Of a stretch of 64,000 nt of DNA, positions 9,797 through 18,218 are shown one piece after another; within the stretch, counting starts at the first letter, position 1; each line of letters opens with the position of its first letter. The stretch is from Haloechinothrix alba (lineage in GTDB: Bacteria; Actinomycetota; Actinomycetes; Mycobacteriales; Pseudonocardiaceae). The translations under genes and the position numbers were made by a program. The stretch lies in NCBI RefSeq assembly GCF_900188115.1, contig NZ_FZNW01000014.1, positions 1-64,000 of the forward strand, given 5' to 3'. The notes below the pieces were generated by a model that did not search any database, was not told the DNA's origin, and saw only the letters and a program-made list of their open reading frames with translations.

Positions 9797-10678
9797 TCAT
9801 GATGCCGGGTGCGCGGGCGTCGGTGCTCGCACGCCGGAGACGGCCAGTGCGGGGCGGGACGGGCTGCCCCGGGTGCCGTCTGTGTCCGCGGTGCCGTCCG
9901 CGCTGCCCGCTTGGGACGGGAGCTCGGCCTCGGGGCTGTTCAGCGAGAGCAGCCCGTTCCGGAAGGCGATGGTGACCGAATGGGTGCGGTCCCGTGCGGA
10001 CAGCTTGCGCAGGATGCTCTTGACGTGCGTCCGCACGGTCTCCACGGACAGGAACAGCACCTTCGCGATGGCCGCGTTCTCCAGCCCCTCCGCGATCAGT
10101 TGCAGGACCTGGAGTTCCCTCCGGGACAGCCGGAGCAGGTTGGGGTCCGGTGTGTGCGCCGAGCCGTTCGACTGCTCGTCGAGATGGTCGTCGGTCCGGC
10201 TCTGGGTGACGAGGTTGGCCAGTGACGGGTCGAGGTAACGGCGGGCGTGCGTCGCGTGCCGGATGGCATCGAGTACCCGCTGCGGCTCGGCGCATCGTGG
10301 GGTGGCGCCGTGTGCCCCTGCCGCCATCACCGCGGCCAGGTAGCTGGACGTGCGGTCGGACTCCCGGATGAGCACGACCACGCGTGCCGATGAGCTGGTC
10401 TTGGCCAGCAAGTGGGAGAGGTGGCAGCCTCCGTCCAGGCCCGAGTCGACGAGGACGATATCCGGGTTGACCTGCTCGGTCATGTGGATCGCACCCTGCT
10501 GGCTCGCGGCGTGCCCGGCGAACCTCATCCACGGGGTCCTGTCGACGAGGGCGCTGATCCCGTCGCGGAAGAGCGGAACGGTGTCGACCAGACCGAGGGC
10601 CAGCGGTCGTTGCCGCTGTGCGCCTCCGACGCGGTCCGGGTGCTGCGCGTTTCCGCGCGATTCGAAACTACGAGTCAT
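9797..10678 (-). CDS. LuxR/NarL-family response-regulator-like transcription factor with atypical receiver
   Basis: 293 residues from ATG 10678, preceded by AGAGGGAG; the frame also opens at TTG 10684. The N-terminal receiver-like domain has Asp78 in NPDIVLVDSGL, but the acidic pocket shows a single Asp (GLVDTVPLF). The usual GYLLK lysine region reads GATPR, so phosphorylation is doubtful. A LuxR HTH lies at about 184-250 (LSRRELQVLQLIAEGLENAA, SVETVRTHVKSILRKL). A Ser/Pro/Ala-rich tail of ~35 residues follows. No sensor kinase is adjacent. The upstream 450 bp hold a near-perfect CRP-type box. Target genes unknown. Confidence 0.82.
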   Translation of the reverse strand: MTRSFESRGNAQHPDRVGGAQRQRPLALGLVDTVPLFRDGISALVDRTPWMRFAGHAASQQGAIHMTEQVNPDIVLVDSGLDGGCHLSHLLAKTSSSARVVVLIRESDRTSSYLAAVMAAGAHGATPRCAEPQRVLDAIRHATHARRYLDPSLANLVTQSRTDDHLDEQSNGSAHTPDPNLLRLSRRELQVLQLIAEGLENAAIAKVLFLSVETVRTHVKSILRKLSARDRTHSVTIAFRNGLLSLNSPEAELPSQAGSADGTADTDGTRGSPSRPALAVSGVRAPTPAHPAS

Positions 10679-11129
10679 GACCAACTCCCTCTCCGCGAAC
10701 TCCCTGGCTCAGCTGAGACGAACGACCCCCTGCGCATATGTCGGCACAATGTGGTGATCTAGGTCGCACGAGTGCCTCCGATCAACGAGGCGTGTGCCGG
10801 GTCGGATCGACCGGCGCGGTCAGCTGGCCAGGCATACCCCTACCTGCGGCGTATTGCACATCACGTGAGTACGGAATGGGGAATTGCGGCACAGTTACCA
10901 CTCAATAGGGTTAGGATACGCTGCAAGGTGCATTCATAAATGTGTGATTTATATCACACATGAACGTGAAGAATCAGAAACATTTTCCGAGAATCCATCC
11001 GGTGTCTCGCGAGAGCGACGCGTACCTGGGCGGGCGCGTCCTGGCTCTGGGCCCGGTGACCACGCGGGGCTACGAGCAGCGCGCCCGGTACATCGCGGGG
11101 TCGGCCGGGATCGTGCCGGTTCGAACGGC
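10679..11129. other. AT-rich intergenic region with CRP/GlxR-type box
   Basis: This 450-bp gap separates the start of the LuxR-type gene from the 3' end of the arginase-like gene. It is clearly A+T-richer than the surroundings between about 10860 and 11010. It holds the palindrome at 10940-10961. ORFs read here on the + strand run into antisense of the arginase gene and have no recognisable product. Confidence 0.6.
10940..10961. promoter_or_regulatory. CRP/GlxR-type operator
   Basis: ATGTGTGAT-TTAT-ATCACACAT is a perfect 9-bp inverted repeat. Its core at 10943-10958 is TGTGA-N6-TCACA, the CRP/GlxR consensus. It lies about 265 bp upstream of the LuxR-type gene, far for a classical activator site, and could serve an unannotated transcript. 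Binding is inferred from the motif. Confidence 0.65.
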
Positions 11130-11873
11130 TCAGCCGAACAGCGAGGGGCACAGCCGGGCCACCCGCTCCGCGGAACCACGCTGCGGGTGCCAGGTGCATG
11201 CCAGCCCGACGGCGACCACGCGGTCGCTGGCCAGGACCTCGGCCAGCGCGGCATCGACCACCGAGGCGGAGGGGCCGCCATCGGTGGGTAGGATCAGGTC
11301 CGGGACATCCTCCTTGCGCAGCACGTCGAGGTCGACATGGAGATAGATCGGCCCGTCGGGCAGTGTCGAGGAGGTCAGCTCCGCAACGGAGCGCTGCTGC
11401 ACGGGTGAGGTCTCCAGGAACTCCCGCTCCGGCGGGTCGAGATCGCGCCCGTCCACCAGTACTGTCCGGTGCTGCTCGATCGGGTGCAGGCCCAGCGTGT
11501 CACTGATCAGTTCCGGGCGGTACCCGAGGAGTACGCGCAGCGGAATACCCCCGAGGTAGCCGGAGTGGGAGGTCTCCAGCGTCTGCAGATCGCCGTGCGC
11601 GTCGAACCAGACGATCGAGGGAGTGGTGCCGGCACGTTGCAGGCCGGCCACCGTGCCCAGCGAGGTCGTGCAGTCGCTGGACAGCACCATCGGGATCGTC
11701 CCGTGCCGCGCGGTCGCGGCCACGTCCTCGGCTACGGCGTCGTAGAGCTGTGCCATCCGTTCCCACGGGGTCCCGTCCCCGAGAGCCTGCTCGATCGTGG
11801 TGCTGGCATCGACAGGGACGTCGAGACCGGGCAGGTGCTCATCGAGGTGGTAAGGAACGAGCAGCGGTCGCAT
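11130..11873 (-). CDS. Arginase/ureohydrolase-family protein with a Cys in place of the first metal-binding His
   Basis: 247 residues from ATG 11873 (MRPLLVPYHLDEHL). The ureohydrolase fold is visible from DAHGD at about 91-95 and HVDLDVL at about 180-185, two of the three manganese-binding motifs. The first motif, normally GGDH, reads SSDC (Cys68), so one metal ligand is changed. The rest of the usual last motif (DxDxxDP) is also degenerate. The protein is shorter than true arginases (~300), so guanidine hydrolysis cannot be assumed. The start is uncertain because no ribosome site is evident. The macrodomain gene lies 63 bp upstream on the same strand, possibly in one operon. Confidence 0.75.
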   Translation of the reverse strand: MRPLLVPYHLDEHLPGLDVPVDASTTIEQALGDGTPWERMAQLYDAVAEDVAATARHGTIPMVLSSDCTTSLGTVAGLQRAGTTPSIVWFDAHGDLQTLETSHSGYLGGIPLRVLLGYRPELISDTLGLHPIEQHRTVLVDGRDLDPPEREFLETSPVQQRSVAELTSSTLPDGPIYLHVDLDVLRKEDVPDLILPTDGGPSASVVDAALAEVLASDRVVAVGLACTWHPQRGSAERVARLCPSLFG

Positions 11874-11936
11874 GCGGAAACGGTACTGGCAGGCATGTGG
11901 GGCAGGCACGCGATTTTTTGCGCGCGCTGGTGCTCC

Positions 11937-12485
11937 CTACGATCCGGCGCCGGTGAGCCGGTCCAGTGCCCTCCGGTGGGTGTCGAGTGCCGCCTTGTCC
12001 CGCAGCACGAACCGGATCCGTCGCACGGAGCTCAGCGCGGGGGCGGCGTCCAGGACCGTGCCGAGCGCGACTTCGGCGGCCTCGTCCATCGGGTAGCCGA
12101 ACGCACCTGTGGACAGTGCGGGAAAGGCCACGGCCGTGAGCCGGTAGTGCTCGGCGCGGTCGAGTGCCTGCCGGTAGCAGGACGCCAGGAGGCCCGCGGC
12201 GGGCTCGTCGGCGCCGTAGACCGGTCCGAGGCAGTGGATGACGTGGCTGTTCGGCAACTCGTGTGCGCCGGTGAGCACGGCCTCACCCGGACGGATGGGA
12301 GCCAGCGGGCGGCACTCCGCAGCGAGGCCGGGTCCGGCGGCGCGGTGGATCGCCCCCGCGACACCTCCGCCGGAGGCGAGCTGGGCGTTCGCCGCATTGA
12401 CCACGGCATCGAACTCGTGCTGCCGGGTGATGTCTCCCTCGACGACGTCGAGGGAGACGTCTGCGATGCGATGCTCGATGCTCAT
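11937..12485 (-). CDS. Macrodomain protein (O-acetyl-ADP-ribose deacetylase-like)
   Basis: 182-residue single macrodomain. The ADP-ribose-binding motifs are DAVVNAANAQLASGGGVAGA (adenine/ribose loop with the catalytic-region Asn) and ALSTGAFGYPMDEAAEVAL (phosphate loop). Such MacroD-type proteins remove ADP-ribose from O-acetyl-ADP-ribose or from modified proteins and nucleic acids. ATG 12485 (MSIEHRIADVSL) aligns with the family start; an upstream in-frame ATG would add 15 residues of unlikely composition. It is followed on the same strand by the arginase-like gene. No antitoxin/toxin partner (DarT-like) is seen, so a housekeeping role is more likely than a toxin-antitoxin one. Confidence 0.88.
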   Translation of the reverse strand: MSIEHRIADVSLDVVEGDITRQHEFDAVVNAANAQLASGGGVAGAIHRAAGPGLAAECRPLAPIRPGEAVLTGAHELPNSHVIHCLGPVYGADEPAAGLLASCYRQALDRAEHYRLTAVAFPALSTGAFGYPMDEAAEVALGTVLDAAPALSSVRRIRFVLRDKAALDTHRRALDRLTGAGS

Positions 12486-13126
12486 GGCGTTTCCTTGGGC
12501 GTACGGGAGCTCGTGGGTGCCCTTCCGCACGTGTCCCGGGACCGGACGAGTGCGTCGTAACGCGTCGTAGCATATGTGCCGGCTCGGCGGACGGTCGAGT
12601 GTGTCCGCAACCCCTGGCCGGGTGTTTCAGCATCCTCCCGGAACGTTGTCCGTCGCAGGAGTCAGGAATCGAACGGTATGGTGTGTGAGATCACGTCGGA
12701 TTCGTGACGGTTACATTGCGGATCGATCCACGCACTCGGAGTGCGTGTGAACCCCTGCGGAATCATTTCGACGGCGGGGCGAAAAGGTCCCGGACCGCTG
12801 GTCGCGCGATTGCGCGGGCCTGGCGCGAGATACGGGTCACTTCCGATCTGTCCCTTGCAGTACGGCGTCGGGGTGGTGCCGGCCGCTTGCTATGCTGGGA
12901 CTCCAAGCACAACGAGGTAGCGATCCAGACGCCCGAGCACGTGGGTGTCGTCGGGGGCGAGTCAACCAGCGACCGGCGGGGGGAGCTCGGCCGGGGCACG
13001 CTTGTGGAGGTGCGCCACACGGCTGTGCCGCTGTGAGCGGTGGTCTCGTTGTGACGATCGCGCGAAGTCCCGATCGTCGAGTCGCATGAGCGTCGACCCC
13101 GACCGGCCAGAGAGCGCGGTGAGTTG
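12486..13126. other. Long intergenic region upstream of PAP2 gene
   Basis: About 640 bp without a convincing gene. It separates the divergent macrodomain and PAP2 genes, so both promoters should lie here. An extended -10-like TGCTATGCT is at 12888-12896 on the + strand with no clear -35. Open frames are short and of shadow composition. No repeat of the window's families is present. Confidence 0.5.
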
Positions 13127-14173
13127 ATGACCCGGACACCGGCGGTTGACCCGCCCCCGCAGCAGGCGTTGCGGTCGGCTGATCGCCCGACACGCTTCGA
13201 TGATCCGGCTCGCATTCGGCCGCGGCGGGGATTCGAGAATCGTAGCGGTGGCGGGTCTCCACCGGAGAACGCGTGGCCGAGTGCACGGGAGATGATCCGG
13301 AAGCTGTCGTTGGACAGCGTCACGATCGTCCTGATGGTGGCGCTGCTCACGGTGACGGCTCTCGCGGCCGGACCGCTGCATTTTCTCGACAACTACCTCA
13401 ATGAGGTGCCGCACCCGCTGACGCGACTCGGGACAGCCTGGTACTTCCTCAAGTTCGTGCCGAACGAGGTCGGGTCGCGGTTCATCGCGATACCGCTGCT
13501 GGGTATCGTGACATTGATCTTCGCGTACCGGCACCGTTCCTGGCGCCCGATCATCGTGAGTTCGGTCGGTGTGTTGGGGATGAGTGGTCTGATCTGGGGT
13601 TTCAAGTTCCTGTTCGCGCGGAATCAACCGCGCGAGTACGACCCGGCGTTCTTCTCCGACTACGGCGGCCTCGCCTTCCCGTCGGGGCATGCGGGCAATG
13701 TCGTCCTGTTCTACGGGCTGGTTCTTTTCCTGGTTACTCGCTACGAGCCGGTCAGGCAGCATGTCGTCCGGCGAGTGGTGCACCTCATCATCGCCATGGC
13801 GATCGTGCAGACAGCGGTGTCGGTGTATCTCCAGTTCCACTGGTTCACCGACCTCGTCGCTGGACTGATCGCCGGCGGGCTCTGGCTGCGTATCGCCATC
13901 CGCACGGACCAGCTCATTCCGGAGGGTCGTACCCGCCACTGGTGGCCGTGGCGTGAAGGCGACTTCGTGGATCGCTACATACGCCCCGTATTGTCGGGGC
14001 CTCCCTCGAACGGTGCTCTCCCGCCGGTTGTGGAAGGTGCACCTCGCCCCTGGACCGTCCTCGGGAGCGAGGCGGAGCCGGGCCGGATGCCGCAGGATCG
14101 AGCTGGTGAGAACGCTACGAGTCCGCCGCGTGGCGGACACTTCGTCGAGGCCTCTCGGCCCGGACAGACGTAA
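13127..14173 (+). CDS. PAP2-family membrane phosphatase
   Basis: 348-residue integral membrane protein with about six hydrophobic segments after a ~50-residue polar N-terminus. All three PAP2 phosphatase motifs are readable: KFLFARNQPRE near residue 159, FPSGHAGN near 185, and VYLQFHWFTD ending near 242 (His nucleophile region). Such enzymes dephosphorylate lipid phosphates (for example undecaprenyl pyrophosphate or phosphatidate) on the outer membrane face. The C-terminal ~60 residues are polar. ATG 13127 is used; TTG 13124 precedes it. The 3' end faces the remnant of a GNAT gene on the opposite strand. Confidence 0.88.
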   Translation: MTRTPAVDPPPQQALRSADRPTRFDDPARIRPRRGFENRSGGGSPPENAWPSAREMIRKLSLDSVTIVLMVALLTVTALAAGPLHFLDNYLNEVPHPLTRLGTAWYFLKFVPNEVGSRFIAIPLLGIVTLIFAYRHRSWRPIIVSSVGVLGMSGLIWGFKFLFARNQPREYDPAFFSDYGGLAFPSGHAGNVVLFYGLVLFLVTRYEPVRQHVVRRVVHLIIAMAIVQTAVSVYLQFHWFTDLVAGLIAGGLWLRIAIRTDQLIPEGRTRHWWPWREGDFVDRYIRPVLSGPPSNGALPPVVEGAPRPWTVLGSEAEPGRMPQDRAGENATSPPRGGHFVEASRPGQT

Positions 14174-14235
14174 CCCGAGCGTGTGAAACGCGCGTTCGTC
14201 CGGAGGCGAACGGTGACGGTCGCGCGTGCCCGGGA

Positions 14236-14478
14236 ACGCGCCGTCGGTACACGCTGAATGACCGCCAACCACGCCATGCCGATGATCTCGTCGTCGCGCA
14301 CCATGACGACGCACCGGTGCGTGACGGCGTTCTCTCGCGCCCACGACGCGAAGCCGTCCATGAACTCCTCGCGCGTGACCGCCGGCGGTCCGTTGTTCTC
14401 GAGGACCCAGTTCCACCGGAGCTGGGCGACGGTGCCCAACTCGTCCTCCGTGGCGGGACGAATCGCGATTCCGTTCAT
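14236..14478 (-). pseudogene. Truncated GNAT acetyltransferase (N-terminal fragment)
   Basis: From ATG 14478 the sequence reads as the first half of a GNAT acetyltransferase: IRPATEDELGTVAQLRWNWV, HRCVVMVRDDEIIGMAWLAV and IQRVPTAR. Similarity then stops. The acetyl-CoA-binding loop (R/QxxGxG/A) is absent; the frame continues into antisense of the PAP2 gene without family character. About 80 residues survive of a usual ~150-170. The start has no strong ribosome site. Loss of the second half suggests a deletion joining this fragment to the PAP2 3' end. Similarity is from recognition of the motif pattern. Confidence 0.65.
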
Positions 14479-14999
14479 CTCCCCGTCCTCACGCTGCCCG
14501 GACGGCCGCTTCTCTGCGGTAGCACACCGGCGTACGTGGTGGCGTGCGTAGCGTGCCCGCAACTCGACGCCTGGTTCCATTCCGCGTGCCGCCAGGCTTC
14601 AACATAGCGGTTCCGTCCAGGCCCGTGGGCGACGGCGCTCTACCCGGCTCCGCAGGCACCGTCCAGGGTCGTGCCGAAGAGCTGAGCCGAGGTCGCGCCT
14701 GGAATGTGGACCTTGTCGGCATGGGCTGGTGAGCACGTAGTCGACGATCCGGAGGGGATGCCACGGCGCACAGCGGTGCGGGTGGGAAGTCCGATCTTCA
14801 GATGGGGGCGGAGTTGCTTCGAAGGGGTAACCGGGTCGGGTCCGGTGGATCGAACCGGCGCGGCGTACGCCAGGCGGCCCGGTTCCGGTGCACCCCGGAG
14901 TTCTCGGTGCGGCGGCCGTGCGCGGCGATGATTTTTCCGTGCGAACCGGGTCTTACTTGCTGACCGGCCCGTCCGGGTCGCCCGACGAAAGGAGCAACG
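14479..14999. other. Intergenic region, nothing recognised
   Basis: About 520 bp between the GNAT fragment and the RibD-like gene. Only a ribosome site (AAAGGAG, 14988-14994) for the next gene is clear. No credible ORF, repeat copy or terminator was found on either strand. It may contain more decayed coding sequence, but no family could be identified. Confidence 0.45.
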
Positions 15000-15593
15000 A
15001 TGCAGATCATCCTCAGTGACTTCATGAGCCTGGACGGTGTCGTGCAGGCGCCCGGCGAGCGCGAGGAGGACACCGACGGTGGCTTCACCCACGGCGGCTG
15101 GTCGATGCCGTACTTCGAGCCGGAGACCATGGGCTCGGCGGTCGGCGAGGTCATGGGGCGAACGGAGGCGCTGTTGTTCGGCAGGCGAACCTGGCAGACG
15201 ATGGCGGCTGCCTGGCCCGACCGTGCCGGTGACGAGTTCGCCGACCGCATGAACGAGATTCCCAAGTACGTGGCATCCCGCACGCTCACCCAGGACGACC
15301 TCACGTGGTCGGGCTCGACCCTGCTGCCCGCGGACGACGCGATCGGTGCGGTGCGCGAGCTGCGTGCCAAGGACGGCAAGGGGCTGCAGGTCATGGGAAG
15401 CGCCTCGCTCGCAGCGCAGCTGATCGAGCACGATCTCGTCGACGAGTACCGGCTGATGATCGAGCCGATACTGCTCGGTGGCGGCAAGCGCGTGTTCCCC
15501 GACGGCGGTCAGGCCCGCCCGCTCGAGCTGGCCTCGACCACGACGACCGGGACCGGGGTCCTGATCTGCACGTACCGGCCGGCGGATCGCTGA
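15000..15593 (+). CDS. Dihydrofolate reductase-like protein (RibD C-terminal domain family)
   Basis: 197 residues from ATG 15000, preceded by AAAGGAG. It opens with ILSDFMSLDGVVQAPGE, the typical N-terminal strand and loop of RibD-C proteins. It continues with TEALLFGRRTWQTMAAAWPD and VMGSASLAAQLIEHDLVDEY, and the last substrate loop is EPILLGGGKRVFPDG. These stand-alone relatives of RibD/DHFR bind NADPH; most have no known substrate and are often expressed with resistance or stress genes. A second member (17024-17587, opposite strand) lies 1.4 kb away but is divergent in sequence, so they are not a recent duplication. Confidence 0.85.
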   Translation: MQIILSDFMSLDGVVQAPGEREEDTDGGFTHGGWSMPYFEPETMGSAVGEVMGRTEALLFGRRTWQTMAAAWPDRAGDEFADRMNEIPKYVASRTLTQDDLTWSGSTLLPADDAIGAVRELRAKDGKGLQVMGSASLAAQLIEHDLVDEYRLMIEPILLGGGKRVFPDGGQARPLELASTTTTGTGVLICTYRPADR

Positions 15594-16034
15594 CCCGAGT
15601 CCGCCTTCGGCAGGGTTCGGGTCGCGGCGGGCTTCACGCGGCGGCGGGCCCGTCCCCGCCGGTGATCGGTTGCTGTTGGGCGCGCCGCGTGGGGTCACCG
15701 ACCATCCGCGGGCGTCTCGCTCATCGTCCGTGCCTGCGGCCAGCAGGAGCGTGCCCGGATCGGGGTGGGCGCGCGTTGCGCGGAGGGCTGAGCTGATCGG
15801 CGACCGCGCGGGGTCTGCTCGTAGGGAGCGGCACGTTCGTCGCACGCGCCTGGGCTCGGACGTGACAGACGCGGCAGCCAAAGTCTGGTGTGGACATCGT
15901 GCGAACCGGGGCTTGTGTGAGGATCGCCGCCGTTTACCGTGCCGTGTTACGGGTTCTTCTGTCGCTTCTGGTGCCCGCGGCGCTGTGCACCGGTACTCTT
16001 CGGGCACGTTGCCAGCGATCCGGGGAGGGAACCC
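15594..16034. other. Intergenic region with degenerate copy of the tRNA-associated hairpin
   Basis: About 440 bp. The only recognisable element is 15881-15911, which matches the hairpin at 18219-18262 (GTCTGGTGTGGACATCGTG against GTCTGGTGTGGACACCGTG) but has lost most of the pairing arms. No tRNA fragment follows this copy. A good ribosome site (GGAGGGAA) for the next gene is at the right edge. Open frames look like shadows. Confidence 0.5.
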
Positions 16035-16625
16035 ATGACAACCGCTGCCGCCGATGACCTCGCTGCGACGCACAGTGCCGTGGGCGACCTGATCGCGGAT
16101 ATCCGGCAGGACCAGTGGAGTGCCCGCACCCCCTGCCCGGAGTGGCAGGTCTGCGACCTGGTCAACCATCTGGTTATTGGGAGCCGCCTGTTCGCCGGCA
16201 TCGTTCGCGGTGAGGCGGCCGCCGCGCCTGGCGCGTTGGACCCGAAGACCGGCGACATGCTCGGCGAAGACGCCGCCTCCACGTACGCTGAGGCCGCCGA
16301 GGACCTGCTTGCCGCGTTCCGGGAGCCGGGCGTGCTCGAGGCGACGTTCGACGTCCCCGCTGGGGCAGTTCCCGGCATCGTCGCAGTACACCTGCGCGTC
16401 GTCGAGGAACTCGTGCACGGCTGGGACCTCGCCCGGGCAACCGGTCAACAACTCCGATTCCCCGATGAGATCGTCGAGCGTGCACTGGAGTTCACCCGCG
16501 GCAAGCTCGCTGACGTGCCGCCGGACAGGTCCCCGTTCGCGCCGCCACAGCCAGTCCCCGACCACGCCACGTCCATTGACAGGCTTGCCGCCATCCTTGG
16601 CCGCCGCGTCACCCCACGGTTCTGA
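16035..16625 (+). CDS. TIGR03086-type DinB/mycothiol-dependent maleylpyruvate isomerase-like metal-binding protein
   Basis: 196-residue four-helix-bundle protein. WSARTPCPEWQVCDLVNHLV near residue 35 carries the first metal-binding His, and VVEELVHGWDLARATGQQL near 130 the later His with the HGWDL signature of TIGR03086 proteins. It ends with a C-terminal FAPPQPVPDHAT motif. The superfamily (DinB_2/MDMPI) binds a divalent metal and often uses mycothiol in actinomycetes, but the reaction of this subfamily is unknown. ATG 16035 follows GGAGGGAACC. It borders the scarred tRNA-Gly integration region on its right side. Confidence 0.85.
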   Translation: MTTAAADDLAATHSAVGDLIADIRQDQWSARTPCPEWQVCDLVNHLVIGSRLFAGIVRGEAAAAPGALDPKTGDMLGEDAASTYAEAAEDLLAAFREPGVLEATFDVPAGAVPGIVAVHLRVVEELVHGWDLARATGQQLRFPDEIVERALEFTRGKLADVPPDRSPFAPPQPVPDHATSIDRLAAILGRRVTPRF

Positions 16626-16777
16626 ACTCCAGCCGTTCTTCCCCTCCCCTTGCGTCCTTCTTGCTGCCGCCGGTGTGGCCTGCGGTGATGACTCGGACGC
16701 TGGTGGTGCGACCGCATCCGTGCCGGTCAGTTCGTGGCACATTGATAGCACGCGCTGGTGCTCGGATGTGCTGAACG

Positions 16778-16820
16778 AAACCCCCAGGTCGCGTGTGGAC
16801 ATCGTGTGACCTGGGAGTTT
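16778..16820. repeat. tRNA-associated hairpin, copy 1
   Basis: AAACCCCCAGGTC, a loop containing GCGTGTGGACATCGT, then GACCTGGGAGTTT: an inverted repeat with one weak pair. It is nearly identical to 18219-18262 and, like it, is followed 5 bp later by a fragment of the tRNA-Gly 3' end. Read leftwards from the tRNA fragment it sits where a tRNA terminator would be. Confidence 0.7.
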
Positions 16821-16825
16821 GGTGT

Positions 16826-16851
16826 TGGATCGGATGACGGGAATCGAACCC
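16826..16851 (-). repeat. tRNA-Gly 3'-end fragment (possible att relic)
   Basis: TGGATCGGATGACGGGAATC plus GAACCC equals the CCA end, acceptor strand and T-arm of the intact tRNA-Gly at 19726-19799 with a single mismatch (25/26). It is in the same orientation as the intact gene. Nothing of the anticodon arm remains. It is interpreted as an old integration scar. Confidence 0.6.
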
Positions 16852-17023
16852 ACCCCTGGCCACCCGCGGTACACCCGCTCTGCCCCAGGTCAGGGCGGAT
16901 TTTCGCGTTCAGGGGCGATCATGGCAATGTCTGAGGCAGTCCGTCGTCGACTGGTAGGGAGACGCGTTGCAGTGGGACGAGTAGACGCTGGAGCCGCTCG
17001 ACGCTCAGGACCGTCGGCGGAAC

Positions 17024-17587
17024 TCAGCGCCTGGTCTCATACCTCGTCAGGACCACGCCGTCGGGAAACGTCCGGGTCTCCACCAGTTTCAGGTTCACCC
17101 AATCGTCCAGGGCCGTAAAGAACGGCGTGCCGCCGCCCACCAGGACCGGATGGGTGACGGTCGCGTACTCGTCGATCAGCCCGGCCCGCATGGCTGCCGC
17201 GGCGAATGTGGCGCCGCCGATGTCCATGGGGCCGCCGTCCTCGGCCTTGAGCCGGGTGATCTCGGTGACCGCGTCGCCGGTGACCAGGCGGGTGTTCCAG
17301 TCGACCGTACTGGTCGTCGACGAGAACACCGCCTTCGGCATGTCCCGCCAGCGGCGGGCGAACTCGATCTCCGCCGGTGTGGCGCCAGGCTGTTGATCGG
17401 CGGTCGGCCAGTAGGAGCTCATCGTCTCCCACAGTCTGCGTCCGTACAGCGCCAGACCCGTCGCGTCCACCCGGTCGGACCACCACTGGAACAGCTCGTC
17501 GCTCGGTACGCTCCAGCCGAGGTCCTCGTCGGGCGTGGCAATGTAGCCGTCCAGGCTCATGTTCATGCCGAAGGTAAGTTTGCGCAT
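17024..17587 (-). CDS. Dihydrofolate reductase-like protein (RibD C-terminal domain family)
   Basis: 187 residues from ATG 17587, which has only a weak ribosome site upstream. It begins RKLTFGMNMSLDGYIATPDE, then DATGLALYGRRLWETMSSYW, MDIGGATFAAAAMRAGLIDE, HPVLVGGGTPFFTALDDW and a terminal ETRTFPDGVVLTRYE strand, the complete RibD-C/DHFR-like pattern. NADPH-dependent reduction is expected but the substrate is unknown. The gene lies between two tRNA-Gly fragments, so it may be cargo of a lost element; its codon use does not look foreign by eye. Confidence 0.87.
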   Translation of the reverse strand: MRKLTFGMNMSLDGYIATPDEDLGWSVPSDELFQWWSDRVDATGLALYGRRLWETMSSYWPTADQQPGATPAEIEFARRWRDMPKAVFSSTTSTVDWNTRLVTGDAVTEITRLKAEDGGPMDIGGATFAAAAMRAGLIDEYATVTHPVLVGGGTPFFTALDDWVNLKLVETRTFPDGVVLTRYETRR

Positions 17588-17819
17588 GGCGTGTCAGCCT
17601 CCCGTGGGTCGGTATTCGGTGTACAGACCGGCACGGCGCGGGAAAGTCATCGGTCGGGCCGCGCTGAGGGCCGACCGATCAAGCGTCGGCTGGCTGCAGC
17701 GTTGTAGCGCTCGGAAGTGAGACCGGCAGGTTCGCCGGCGGCGGGTCGAACGCGTCCTGCTTGACCGCCGATAGCCGAGGTTGGTTGCCCGTGGATTGCT
17801 CGAAATTCTGCACGATGGC

Positions 17820-18065
17820 CTATCCGTGATTCGCTGTGCCGTAGACCGCGTCCAACATCTCCGGTGGAGGCTGGTTTTCATAGCCTGCTCTCCCCTGCAT
17901 GACCATAAGGAGCCCGGACACCTGGACCGCTGCGCTGCCGTCTCCACTCCACAGAAGCTGTCCGCCGAGCAACGCGACATAGAAGTTGGCCAGGTCGGCT
18001 GGGGCGACGAAGTCCAGCGAAATACTCGCGAAACGCACATCTGGTGAACCGGGTGACGCCGCCAT
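17820..18065 (-). pseudogene. Truncated VOC (glyoxalase-like) protein
   Basis: An 81-residue frame starting MAASPGSPDV and continuing RFASISLDFVAPADLANFYV then LLGGQLLW, the first beta-alpha-beta unit of a glyoxalase/VOC fold protein, then VSGLLMVMQGRAGYENQPPP. It stops at YGTANHG where the family continues with HLDL-like second-half strands (normally ~120-130 residues). The downstream minus-strand sequence (17594-17819) has no VOC character in any frame. A single half-domain could dimerise, but most likely this is a decayed gene inside the scarred tRNA region. Confidence 0.6.
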
Positions 18066-18218
18066 GCGGGCATCGCTGGTCGGCTCTGGGCGCTGGGGGC
18101 GAGCGTCGCAAGAACGATGACGGCGGCGAGTCCGACGACGAGGGTCCCGCGGGCGTACCGACTCCGGTGGGTTAGTGGCCCATGCGTGGCCCGGCGCTAA
18201 CGCTCACCGTGATAGACG

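Noticed and set aside
10884-11346. Two overlapping + ORFs after the CRP-type box
   Set aside because: Most of their length is antisense of the arginase-like gene; no ribosome site and no family similarity. The box itself is kept as a finding.
14640-16874. 744-codon minus-strand frame spanning several genes
   Set aside because: Runs antisense through the RibD-like and DinB-like genes and through the tRNA fragment; no domain recognised.
15000-17587. Idea that the two RibD-like genes are a recent duplication
   Set aside because: They share only family motifs; sequence and length differ throughout and they lie on opposite strands.
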